A stretch of 64,000 bases of DNA from positions 1 through 64,000 of the forward strand of contig NZ_BAZR01000023.1 of assembly GCF_001315105.1 (NCBI RefSeq). The letters are read 5' to 3'. The DNA is from Paenibacillus sp. JCM 10914 (GTDB lineage Bacteria > Bacillota > Bacilli > Paenibacillales > Paenibacillaceae). Shown here one piece after another: positions 54,225 to 63,167 of the stretch. Each line of letters begins with the position of its first letter. The stretch's first letter is position 1. The position numbers and the translations under genes were made by a program. The notes under the pieces were generated by a model that was not told the origin of the DNA, made no database searches, and saw nothing but the letters and a program-made list of their open reading frames with translations.

Positions 54225-54254
54225 TGATAATCAATCTCATTGAGAATGAGATTA
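54225..54254. promoter_or_regulatory. Candidate Fur box
   Basis: TGATAATCAATCTCA is followed by a perfect inverted repeat AATCTCATT/AATGAGATT (54233-54253), matching the 7-1-7 TGATAAT-type Fur motif. Its position downstream of the promoter fits iron-dependent repression. Confidence 0.65.
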
Positions 54255-54304
54255 AGCATGCGACTGAACGGATCGTTTGAGACACAAGCATAGAAGGAAG
54301 AGCC

Positions 54305-55258
54305 ATGAAATTAAGATACTTATTTGCAGCCGTAGTGGTGCTCTCCATAATCTCATTGTTTATCGGGGTAAAGGGTATATCACCACTTGATCTGTTCTCC
54401 ATGACAGAAGAACAACAGCATATTATGCTTGCTAGTCGAATCCCAAGATTAGTCAGTCTCGTCTTGGCAGGTGTCAGCATGAGTATCTGCGGATTGATAA
54501 TGCAGCAGCTAAGCCGGAACAAGTTCGTATCACCTACGACGGCGGGGACCATGGATTCCGCAAGACTTGGTATTCTAGTCGCTATGCTCGTATTCACGAC
54601 GAGCGGACCGCTCGTTAAGATGTTGGTCGCTTTTGTTTTCGCTCTACTAGGAACTTTTATCTTCATGAAGATCCTCGATCGAATCAAGTTCAAGGATGCG
54701 ATCTTTATTCCGCTTGTCGGGCTCATGTTCGGTAACATCGTCAGTTCGATCGCAACCTTTTTTGCTTACAAGCATGATCTGATCCAGAACATGTCAGCTT
54801 GGCTCCAAGGTGATTTCTCCATGATCATTAAGGGCCAATACGAAATGCTGTATATCAGCGTACCGCTTGTCATTTTGGCTTATCTGTTCGCTAACAAGTT
54901 TACGGTAGCCGGTATGGGTGAGGAATTCGCAACGAATCTGGGGCTTAAATATCGAAGTGTTGTGAATTTGGGATTGGTCATCGTAGCACTGGTGACAGCA
55001 TCGGTCGTACTTACTGTTGGCGTAATTCCTTTCCTGGGTCTGATCATACCTAACATAGTAAGTTTGTACTTAGGAGACCACTTGAAAAAAAGCCTTTCGC
55101 ATACCGCATTGCTGGGGGCCGGGTTCGTATTATTCTGTGACATCCTTGGCCGGATTATTATTTATCCCTATGAGATTCCGATTAGCTTAACCGTGGGCGT
55201 ACTCGGAAGCGGTATATTCATTTTCTTACTGATGAGGAGAAAGGCTTATGACTTATAA
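54305..55258 (+). CDS. yclN: Iron-siderophore ABC transporter permease (YclN-like)
   Basis: A 317-residue FecCD-family permease with about nine to ten membrane helices; SRIPRLVSLVLAGVSMSICG and the loop GLIIPNIVSLYLGDHLKK are typical. The four-gene order permease, permease, ATPase, binding protein matches B. subtilis yclNOPQ, the petrobactin importer. GAAGGAAGAGCC precedes the ATG. It ends 11 bases into the next gene (an overlap). Confidence 0.87.
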   Translation: MKLRYLFAAVVVLSIISLFIGVKGISPLDLFSMTEEQQHIMLASRIPRLVSLVLAGVSMSICGLIMQQLSRNKFVSPTTAGTMDSARLGILVAMLVFTTSGPLVKMLVAFVFALLGTFIFMKILDRIKFKDAIFIPLVGLMFGNIVSSIATFFAYKHDLIQNMSAWLQGDFSMIIKGQYEMLYISVPLVILAYLFANKFTVAGMGEEFATNLGLKYRSVVNLGLVIVALVTASVVLTVGVIPFLGLIIPNIVSLYLGDHLKKSLSHTALLGAGFVLFCDILGRIIIYPYEIPISLTVGVLGSGIFIFLLMRRKAYDL

Positions 55259-56194
55259 AGCCAAGATCGGCCTACTGGCCGCAGCGGCAATCATCCTGGT
55301 AGCAGTCTTTCTATTCATTGATCTCGGAGGCAGTTGGGATTATGCCTTTCCAAGGCGAATCAAGAAAGTGCTTGCTATTATTCTGACCGGCGGGGCGATC
55401 GCTCTGTCAACCACGGTGTTTCAAACGGTCACGAATAACCGGATTCTGACGCCAAGTGTTATGGGTTTGGACTCCCTGTATATTTTGATTCAGACAACGG
55501 TCATCTTTGTTTTCGGATCATTCACGCTGTATCAATTAGGGAGCAACCTTAATTTTCTAATTAATGTCGGTGCCATGATCCTGTTTGCCGGGGTCCTGTA
55601 CAAAATATTGTTCAAGCGAGAAGGCAACAATATCTATTTCCTCCTGCTGATCGGAATGATCTTCGGAACCTTGTTCTCCAGTATGTCTTCGTTCATGGAG
55701 GTACTGATTGATCCCAATGAATTCCAATATGTGGCGGATAAGATGTTCGCCAGCTTCAATAATGTGAAGACCGAGTTATTGGTAACATCGATTGTCCTTA
55801 TCGCACTGTCCCTGTTGTATTTTGCAAGGTATGCCAAGTATCTGAATGTACTGGCTCTCGGACGTGAACAAGCGATCAATCTAGGCGTTAATTACGATCA
55901 TGTCGTAAAAAGGCTGCTGATCGTGGTAGCCGTGTTAATCTCAGTGGCTACAGCTTGGTAGGACCGATTACATTCCTTGGTCTGCTGGTGGTGAACGTGG
56001 CTTACGAATTTATGAAGACGTTCCGGCACTCCTACTTAATAACAGCTTCCATACTTATTAGCATTATCGCTTTGGTTGGCGGTCAATTGGTTGTGGAACG
56101 GGTCTTTACCTTCTCCACAACACTGAGTGTCATCATAAACTTCATCGGCGGAGTGTATTTCATATACCTGCTGCTAAAGGAGAGTAAATCATGA
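55248..56194 (+). pseudogene. yclO: Iron-siderophore ABC transporter permease (YclO-like), frameshifted
   Basis: About 315 residues in two frames. Restoring one T at 55953-55956 gives VLISVATALVGPITFLGLLV, the conserved FecCD helix that carries a Gly-Pro turn. The second frame continues VAYEFMKTFRHSYLITAS and ends at 56194 with a four-base overlap (ATGA) with the ATPase gene. It pairs with the YclN-like permease. Confidence 0.85.
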
Positions 56195-56949
56195 TTCAGG
56201 TGACGAACGTATCGAAAGTATATGGCGGCAAAAAAGTCGTTGATAACGTATCGGTTACGATTCCGAAAGGGCAAATCACTTCGTTTATCGGGCCGAACGG
56301 TGCAGGGAAAAGTACCTTGCTGTCCATGATCAGCCGTTTAACGGGTAAGGACAGCGGTCAAATTACGGTAGACGGTAAAGAGGTCAGCCAATGGAAGAGC
56401 GGCGATCTGGCCAAGAAGGTGTCGATCCTGAAGCAGTCTAACCATATCAGTCTTAGGCTGACGGTACGCGAGCTAGTATCATTTGGACGCTTTCCCTATT
56501 CACAAGGCAGGTTAAATGCAGAGGACGAGAAGTTCGTCGATGAGGCAATTTCATACATGGAGCTTGAGGATATGCAGCATAAATTCCTTCATCAGCTTAG
56601 TGGCGGTCAAACGCAGCGTGCCTATATCGCAATGGTTATTGCCCAGAATACGGAATATATTCTGCTTGACGAACCGCTTAATAATCTGGATATGAAACAT
56701 TCGGTACAGATTATGAAGATCCTTCGCAAGCTGGTAGCAGATATGAACAAAACGATTGTGATCGTTATTCATGATATAAACTTTGCCTCCTTCTACTCGG
56801 ATTACATCGTTGCGTTGAAAGATGGCGCCATTGAGAGCGAAGGCAAGACGGAGCAAATCATCCAGAGCAATGTGCTGCGAGATATTTATGATATGAACAT
56901 TGAGATTGAAGAGATAAATGATAACCGGGTGTGTGTCTATTACGCTTAA
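56191..56949 (+). CDS. yclP: Iron-siderophore ABC transporter ATP-binding protein (YclP-like)
   Basis: A 252-residue ATPase with Walker A GPNGAGKSTLL (about 35), signature LSGGQTQRA, Walker B EYILLDEPLNNLD and switch VIVIHDINFAS. It powers siderophore import through the YclNO-like pair. It starts within the stop of the upstream permease. Confidence 0.9.
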   Translation: MIQVTNVSKVYGGKKVVDNVSVTIPKGQITSFIGPNGAGKSTLLSMISRLTGKDSGQITVDGKEVSQWKSGDLAKKVSILKQSNHISLRLTVRELVSFGRFPYSQGRLNAEDEKFVDEAISYMELEDMQHKFLHQLSGGQTQRAYIAMVIAQNTEYILLDEPLNNLDMKHSVQIMKILRKLVADMNKTIVIVIHDINFASFYSDYIVALKDGAIESEGKTEQIIQSNVLRDIYDMNIEIEEINDNRVCVYYA

Positions 56950-56971
56950 CACATACAGAACGTTTGAAAGG

Positions 56972-57011
56972 TGAGATAAGGATATCTTATCTGGTATAAG
57001 ACCTTATCTCA
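56972..57011 (+). promoter_or_regulatory. Stem-loop between ATPase and binding-protein genes
   Basis: TGAGATAAGG pairs perfectly with CCTTATCTCA around a 20-base loop. It lies in a 192-base gap that otherwise has no gene and may separate expression of the binding protein. Confidence 0.55.
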
Positions 57012-57141
57012 GCAAACGGCTCAGGCTGCCTCGATGAAGGACGGCGCGGCTTTATCTGTCTCCAACAACTTACTAATTCAACCATAAATTCAAATATATG
57101 ATTGAAGGTTTAAACTAAATATACAAGATGGGGTGTAGGTA

Positions 57142-58119
57142 ATGAAGAAGTGGTTAACGTTATTCATGGTGGCAATGTTCACCATCGTATTGGCAGCATG
57201 TGGTCAGGACGATAATTCGGCAGGTGCCGATGGAGATACAACAGGAGCTGGGGACACTCCACCGGCAGCAACAGAAGAGCTTACGATCAAGCATCAGCTT
57301 GGTGAAACCGTAGTGCCTAAGAATCCTGCTAGTGTGGTTGTTTTTGATTTTGGTATTCTTGATTCTGTTGATAAGCTGGGCATTGAAGTCACAGGAGTTC
57401 CGCAAGCGAATATCCCTGCGTACCTGTCCAAGTTTGAAGATGCGAAGTATGAGAACGTAGGCAGCTTGAAGGAGCCTGATTTCGAGAAGATCAACAGCAT
57501 TAAACCAGATCTGATCATCATTTCCGGTAGACAGCAAGATGCCTATGATGAATTGACCAAGATTGCTCCGACGATCTTCTTGGGTGTCGACACTAACAGG
57601 TACATGGAATCTTTCGAAGAGAACATGCACACCTTGGGTCAAATCTTCGATAAAGATGCTGAAGTTGAGCAAGAGCTCACGGCCATCGAAGAGAACATTA
57701 AGACATTGAATGAAAAAGCAACTGCTACCGATAAGAAAGCCTTGATTATTCTTGCGAATGAAGGTAAGATCAGCGCATACGGCCCTGGATCCCGTTTCGG
57801 TATTCTGCATGACGTATTCGGTTTCGATCCCGTAGACCCTAACATTGAAGTAAGCACGCACGGTAAAGACATCTCCAATGAGTACATCGTAGAGATGAAC
57901 CCTGACTATCTGTTCGTAGTGGACCGCGGAGCAGCCGTAGCGTCTGGCAATGGTGAGTCCGGCGCGAAAGCTGTGGTTGAGAACGAGCTTGTAAAGACAA
58001 CGAATGCGTTTAAAGACGGCAACATTGTCTACTTGAATCCTGACTTCTGGTATCTGTCCGGCGGTGGCTTGACTTCCGTATCCGAGATGATTAAAGAAGT
58101 GGACGGAGCCATTAAATAA
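57142..58119 (+). CDS. yclQ: Siderophore-binding lipoprotein (YclQ-like)
   Basis: A 325-residue protein with a lipoprotein signal ending VLAACGQD and a type III (FecB/FepB) helical-backbone fold: VVVFDFGILDSVDKLGIEVT, FEKINSIKPDLIIISGRQQ and YIVEMNPDYLFVVDRG. It presents a ferric siderophore, probably petrobactin or a related catecholate or carboxylate, to the YclNO-like permeases. TGGGGTGTAGG precedes the ATG; a terminator follows. Confidence 0.9.
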   Translation: MKKWLTLFMVAMFTIVLAACGQDDNSAGADGDTTGAGDTPPAATEELTIKHQLGETVVPKNPASVVVFDFGILDSVDKLGIEVTGVPQANIPAYLSKFEDAKYENVGSLKEPDFEKINSIKPDLIIISGRQQDAYDELTKIAPTIFLGVDTNRYMESFEENMHTLGQIFDKDAEVEQELTAIEENIKTLNEKATATDKKALIILANEGKISAYGPGSRFGILHDVFGFDPVDPNIEVSTHGKDISNEYIVEMNPDYLFVVDRGAAVASGNGESGAKAVVENELVKTTNAFKDGNIVYLNPDFWYLSGGGLTSVSEMIKEVDGAIK

Positions 58120-58153
58120 TCGGATTATTACGATTGAAGAATATTAGTTTAGA

Positions 58154-58192
58154 GACGCCGGAGCTTTTACCAGAAGCTTCGGCGTTTTGTTT
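58154..58192 (+). terminator. Terminator of the yclNOPQ-like operon
   Basis: ACGCCGGAGCTT pairs with AAGCTTCGGCGT (one mismatch), followed by TTTGTTT. Confidence 0.85.
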
Positions 58193-58256
58193 CTGCGCAT
58201 GAGGGTAAGTGAATAACGAATAATAAGATCATAAGTCAGCATAGGAGGGCTTGTAT

Positions 58257-59681
58257 ATGTTTCGAAGTGAGAACTATATTGGTGGACAATGGATCAAGAC
58301 TAAAGATCAGATTGATGTATATAATCCAGCCGATGGCAAAGTGATCGGTACGGTGCCCAAAGCGGGGAAGAAGGAAGCGAAGCAAGCTGTCGATGCGGCA
58401 GCTGAGGCTTTTGCAGAGTGGTCGACAAAGACGGCAGTGGAACGGAGCGAGCTGCTTCGCAGCTGGCATCAATTGATTCAGTCGAACACGGATGAGCTGG
58501 CGCGGATCATGACCATTGAGCAAGGCAAGCCGCTCAAGGAAGCGACGGGTGAAATCAAATACGGCAATGACTTTATCGCTTGGTACGCCGAGGAAGGCAA
58601 ACGAATCTACGGGGAGACGATACCAGGCTCTTCGCCTTCGCAGCGTATCATGGTTACGAAGCAGCCGGTTGGCGTTGTAGCAGCCATCACGCCATGGAAC
58701 TTTCCTTCGTCAATGATTACGCGTAAGATTGCTCCTGCTCTGGCTGCCGGCTGTACGGTTGTCATTAAGCCCTCAGGAGAAACGCCGTTTTCTGCGATTA
58801 AGCTTGTTGAACTTGCAGAGAAAGCAGGTATTCCTGCAGGTGTGATTAATATCGTTACCGGGTCATCAAGCGATATTGCCGACGTCTGGCAGGAGGATAG
58901 CCGCGTGCGTAAGCTGTCTTTTACCGGTTCAACTGAGGTCGGCAAGCAGTTAATGGCAGGTGCCGCAGCCACGATGAAGAAGATCTCACTGGAACTTGGT
59001 GGACATGCACCGTTTATCGTGACGAAGCATGCGGATTTGGACGATGCGGCTGCAGGTTTGATATCCTCCAAGTTCCGCAATGGCGGCCAGACATGTGTCT
59101 GTGCTAACCGTATCTATGTGCATGAATCGGTGGCCGACGAATTCGCGGAGAAGTTTACCAAGCTTGCGAAGGAGCTGAAGGTCGGTAACGGACTTGAGGA
59201 AGGCACGGACATCGGACCACTGATTAATCAAGAGGCCGTTGATAAGGTGGTTAGGCATATTAAGGATGCTACGGATAAAGGCGGCGTGCTTCTCGCAGGG
59301 GGGCGGGCGTTGCCTGATCTTGGTGGTCATTATGTAGAGCCTACGGTGATCATGCATGCCACCGACGAGATGGAATGCATGCAAGAAGAGACGTTTGGTC
59401 CACTCGCGCCAATTACGACGTTCAAGACGTTGGATGAAGCGATCGAACGAGCGAACAACAGTCCGTACGGTTTGGCTGCTTATGTGTATACTGAGCTGTT
59501 GGGAGAAGCGGTTAAGCTGTCCGAAGTGCTCGATTACGGCATCATTGGCATTAATGATCCCGTACCGTCCACGGCACAAGCACCGTTTGGAGGTTTCAAA
59601 GAGAGTGGATTAGGCCGAGAGGGCGGTCACTATGGTATCGATGAGTTCCTTGAGGTTAAATATATCTCGCTTAGCTTATAA
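58257..59681 (+). CDS. gabD: NAD(P)-dependent succinate-semialdehyde dehydrogenase
   Basis: A 474-residue aldehyde dehydrogenase: AAITPWNFPSSMITRKIAPA, FTGSTEVGKQLMAGAA, catalytic Glu in ELGGHAPFIV and catalytic Cys in GGQTCVCANRIYV. The size and the C-A-N pattern suit the GabD subfamily, which oxidises succinate semialdehyde to succinate. AGGAGG precedes the ATG at 58257. No GABA aminotransferase is nearby. Ends at a hairpin shared with the convergent genes. Confidence 0.85.
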   Translation: MFRSENYIGGQWIKTKDQIDVYNPADGKVIGTVPKAGKKEAKQAVDAAAEAFAEWSTKTAVERSELLRSWHQLIQSNTDELARIMTIEQGKPLKEATGEIKYGNDFIAWYAEEGKRIYGETIPGSSPSQRIMVTKQPVGVVAAITPWNFPSSMITRKIAPALAAGCTVVIKPSGETPFSAIKLVELAEKAGIPAGVINIVTGSSSDIADVWQEDSRVRKLSFTGSTEVGKQLMAGAAATMKKISLELGGHAPFIVTKHADLDDAAAGLISSKFRNGGQTCVCANRIYVHESVADEFAEKFTKLAKELKVGNGLEEGTDIGPLINQEAVDKVVRHIKDATDKGGVLLAGGRALPDLGGHYVEPTVIMHATDEMECMQEETFGPLAPITTFKTLDEAIERANNSPYGLAAYVYTELLGEAVKLSEVLDYGIIGINDPVPSTAQAPFGGFKESGLGREGGHYGIDEFLEVKYISLSL

Positions 59682-59696
59682 ATTAGCAACGCAACA

Positions 59697-59737
59697 GGGG
59701 CATACTGCGGTTCTTTACGAACCGTGCAGTATGCCCC
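59697..59737. terminator. Hairpin between convergent genes
   Basis: GGGGCATACTGC and GCAGTATGCCCC pair, with an inner GGTTC/GAACC. T runs are weak, but it lies between two convergent stops. Confidence 0.65.
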
Positions 59738-59751
59738 TGACTCATTCTATC

Positions 59752-60711
59752 TTACCTCAACTTAACGGGCTGGCCCGTTTCAGCGGACGTATTTGCGGCG
59801 AGCGTTGCTTCGAGCGTCTTATAGCCGTCTTCATACGTGGCGAGAATCAGATCGCGATTGCCTGTACGGATCGCATCGATGAGTGCATTGGTCAGATTGC
59901 GATAGAAGTTGCTCTTGCTGCGGTAGACGATCTCTTTGTCCTTATCGACGATGGAGACCGTCGTTCCATCCAGAATCACTCTGAAATCACGCCCCATAAT
60001 CTCGATGCCTGACCGATGATCGAACTGGATGAATCCCGTCTGCATATGGCCTACCGCGCCTGAATCAAGCACGAATTGAATCGCCCCCACGTCTGGAATA
60101 TCCAGATCCGGAATATCGTTCATCAACAGTAGGCTCATATTGGCATATAATTGCGTGATATCGCCGCACAAATATCGAACCAGGTCGAGCGTATGCGTGG
60201 ATTGCTCGACCAATTGTCCGCCGGAGAGTTCTTTTTTACGCCACCAGGGTGTCGGAACCGGGGTCGTAACGTAGTGAGCACGAACCATGCCGATCTTCTT
60301 GTCTTTGAGATACTCTTTGGCGATGGCGACCGTATCCAAGTAGCGCAAGCAGTAACCGGATGCTGCAATAATTCCGCTGTCCGCGATAACTTTAGCCTTA
60401 TGACGGACGGAATCTGCATCAAGTCCAAGCGGTTTCTCCACCATCAGATGAATGCCTTTGGCAGCAGCCTGCTCCTCGATGTCTCCATGGCAGAATGGAG
60501 GTATGCAGACGTATAGAACGTCGAGCGTGGATTCCTCTAACATTTTGCTGCTGTCGGTATAATAGTCCGCACCATACAGTTCGGCTTGCTGTTTGGCAAG
60601 CTCGGCATTAACATCGCAGATCGCGCTTAATTGTACAAACTCATTCTCGTAAAGGTTCTTGATATGGACGGCGCCCATGCCTCCAGCGCCGATCACGCCT
60701 GCTCTTATCAT
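59752..60711 (-). CDS. Gfo/Idh/MocA family oxidoreductase (third gene of the operon)
   Basis: About 319 residues with an N-terminal Rossmann fold (AGVIGAGGMGAVHIKNL), the catalytic EKPLG segment (MVEKPLGLDADS) with Lys, and the GFO_IDH_MocA C-terminal sheet (LVEQSTHTLDLVRYL with Asp/His). It oxidises a sugar or inositol with NAD(P). ATG at 60711 (with AGGAG at 11 bases) or 60720 is the start. It is separated from the next gene by about 135 bases. Confidence 0.82.
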   Translation of the reverse strand: MIRAGVIGAGGMGAVHIKNLYENEFVQLSAICDVNAELAKQQAELYGADYYTDSSKMLEESTLDVLYVCIPPFCHGDIEEQAAAKGIHLMVEKPLGLDADSVRHKAKVIADSGIIAASGYCLRYLDTVAIAKEYLKDKKIGMVRAHYVTTPVPTPWWRKKELSGGQLVEQSTHTLDLVRYLCGDITQLYANMSLLLMNDIPDLDIPDVGAIQFVLDSGAVGHMQTGFIQFDHRSGIEIMGRDFRVILDGTTVSIVDKDKEIVYRSKSNFYRNLTNALIDAIRTGNRDLILATYEDGYKTLEATLAANTSAETGQPVKLR

Positions 60712-60846
60712 CGGTTGCATCACTCCTGAGTATTTAAGATGAAATCATTATGATGTCGGAAAGCTATGTATACATCCGTGATTATAGCCCCGGGTACCTA
60801 TTTATTCAAGCAATATCCCGGCAATCTATTCGCTTGGATGGACGAC

Positions 60847-61830
60847 TTAAAGATCGCGAATGGCTATCGGCTTATGGGCTTCGGATGACCGATAAGCGGC
60901 AATGGCAACGGCTAGTGCATGAAGTCCGTCCTCCCCAGTAACCGATGCTTCCGTCGCGCCTGTGCGTATGGAAGCAACGAAATCACGAATCAGACGGGCA
61001 TCCATGCTGTCCCCCCAAGCGTGGTGGCGATAACCAACCTCGTCGTTATACACATGCAGCTTCTGACTCGTCGCATTCACCGATAGCGTACCGGCTGTTC
61101 CAATAATCTCAAGCGTGACGTCTCCCCATGTCGGGAATTCCTTGTTGCGAGACCAACTGCAATCCAGCGTGGCAAAAATCCCGTTGTCAAACTCCATGGT
61201 CAGCATGCCGCAATCATCAATGAGTTGGTCCGATATCATATGATCAACCTCGGCATAGACCTCCTGGATTTCGGCTCCAGTAATCCAGCGCATAATATCC
61301 GCCACATGAACAGTGTGATCGATGACCGCTCCACCGCCAGAGAGGGATGGCTCAATGAACCATCCTCCCGGAATGCGGCCGCGATTCGTTCCCTTCATCG
61401 CCAGAACTTTGCCAAGCTTTCCTTCTGCTATTAGTTGTTTCGCACGAATTACGGAGGCGTTGTAACGTACCGGGAAAGCGGTTTGCAGCAGTACGCCCTG
61501 CTTCCGGCACGCATCAATCATCTCCTGGGCATTCTGAATATGGGTGGATAAAGGCTTTTCGCACAAGACGTGTACACCGGCCGCAGCGGCCGCGAGAACA
61601 TGTTCCTTGTGCAGTGCATTTTCCGACGTCACGATGATGCCGTCCAGCTCTGTGGCGAGCAGGTCATGGTAGTCAGCATAATAAGTCGTTCCAAACCAAT
61701 CAGCATACTTGCGCCCGCGCTCTTCCATCGGATCTGATATACCGACCAGTTCTATTCCTTCGATGGCCAGCAACGCTTTCGTATAGCTGACAGCATGCAT
61801 ATGCGCAAAACTGATAACTCCGAATTTCAT
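60847..61830 (-). CDS. Gfo/Idh/MocA family oxidoreductase (second gene of the operon)
   Basis: A 327-residue dehydrogenase: KFGVISFAHMHAVSY replaces the usual GxGxxG start by a GVISFAH variant seen in some Gfo/Idh families; CEKPLST carries the catalytic Lys; GGAVIDHTVHVADIMRW holds Asp/His residues. AAGGAGAG precedes the ATG. The missing glycine-rich loop makes its cofactor binding uncertain. It is co-transcribed with a paralogue 28 bases upstream. Confidence 0.82.
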   Translation of the reverse strand: MKFGVISFAHMHAVSYTKALLAIEGIELVGISDPMEERGRKYADWFGTTYYADYHDLLATELDGIIVTSENALHKEHVLAAAAAGVHVLCEKPLSTHIQNAQEMIDACRKQGVLLQTAFPVRYNASVIRAKQLIAEGKLGKVLAMKGTNRGRIPGGWFIEPSLSGGGAVIDHTVHVADIMRWITGAEIQEVYAEVDHMISDQLIDDCGMLTMEFDNGIFATLDCSWSRNKEFPTWGDVTLEIIGTAGTLSVNATSQKLHVYNDEVGYRHHAWGDSMDARLIRDFVASIRTGATEASVTGEDGLHALAVAIAAYRSSEAHKPIAIRDL

Positions 61831-61858
61831 GCTTATTCTCTCCTTACATGCTAGTTGG

Positions 61859-62865
61859 TTAGTGGGGGATCTCTTTCGCTAATTCGACAGGATGGCCCGT
61901 GGTCATGGATGAAAGTGCTGCTAACGCGATTCGCATGGCTTCATAAGCGTCCTTCGTGGTTACCATGGGCTGAGTTTCTTCTCGAATACAAGTTATGAAA
62001 TGATCCAACTCCCGGTAGTACGGGCTGAATTCAAGTGGGCTTTCCGGTACCGCAACCCCGGGGATTGCGGCAGCACTGCTGCGGCTTTTGAAGATAACAG
62101 GGCTGTCCTTGGCACTGTCATAATCGATGACGCCGCTCGTGCCGGCTATCTCGAAATTCATGGAGAAGCTTCATGTGCCCAAGTCCCCTCTACATGGGCG
62201 ATGACGCCACTGCGGAATCGCAGCGTAACCAGAGCATAATCCAGATGCCCCTGATGATGTCCGTGAAGCCCTTTGGCGTAGACTCGCTCCACCTCGCCGA
62301 AGCACCAGCGCAGATAATCGAAATCATGGATCATCGCGTCGAGTGTGATGCCGCCGCTGGCAGCAAAATCACTGTACCAATCGTTCCATCCGGCCGGGTA
62401 TCCTCCACCGCGGCCCGCCCGGACCACCGTCGGCTTGCCGATGATGCCGCGCTCCAGCAGTTGCTTGGCTCTTACATATTCGGGAAAAAATCGCAGTACA
62501 TGACCAACGAACAGACGCACGTCCTTGTCGCGGCAGTAATCGATCATGAAGAGTGCATCTTCTTCCGTTCGGGCGAGCGGTTTCTCGCATATCACATGCG
62601 AACCTGTATCGGCTGCTTTGATGACATAGGGTTTATGCAATGGAGTTGGCAGACAGATGTCAATCACATCTATCTTCGACCCGAGACGTTCCACTGCAGC
62701 TTCGAATGAGTAGAAGGACCGGGTTCCGTGCCGGTCGGCAAGTTTATTCGCCTTTGCTTGTTGGACGTCTACAATACCGGCAAGCTTGACGTCTTTCATA
62801 GAGGAATAAGCGGCAGCGTGGGTTCGCCCCATCGTTCCTGCCCCCACGAGTAATACGTGCAACAT
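61859..62865 (-). pseudogene. Gfo/Idh/MocA family oxidoreductase (first gene of the operon), frameshifted
   Basis: About 336 residues: VLLVGAGTMGRTHAAAY (Rossmann), CEKPLARTEEDA (catalytic Lys) and ASGGITLDAMIHDFDYLRW (Asp/His). The first frame stops at 62158; the rest (MNFEIAGTSGVIDYDSAKD) lies in a second frame. Restoring one base at 62166-62167 gives THEAFSMNFEIAG in continuous reading. Start is the ATG at 62865, or TTG 62871, behind AAAAGGAG. It is divergent from the ROK regulator and probably repressed by it. Confidence 0.82.
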
Positions 62866-63167
62866 GTACAATGACACTCCTTTTGTTAACAATCTGCATA
62901 CGGTGAGTCGGTAGTACGTTTAATTTGAGTCGTTAGTTATTCCATCCATCGAAATAAGTGTGTAAAAACGAACAATGATTTGAGGGCGAAATAGGAAGTT
63001 CTGTTGCGAAAGATTATATATCCGTCTTATTTTTTTTGCAAGATCGCGATTACACAACTTATTACAGAACATGTTAATTTAATTATTGGAATAAGTTTAA
63101 TCGAAGTACTGTAATATAGTATAGTGGATCTAGTTGAAGAAGTGGGTTCGAGGAGGTATGTTAGCTG
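62866..63167. other. Divergent promoter region between the dehydrogenases and the ROK regulator
   Basis: About 300 bases of AT-rich DNA without a gene. It includes a run of T (63031-63040) and TATA-like boxes such as TATAGT (63118-63123), and AGGAGG at 63151-63156 that serves the ROK gene. Operators are likely here, but none can be named. Confidence 0.5.
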
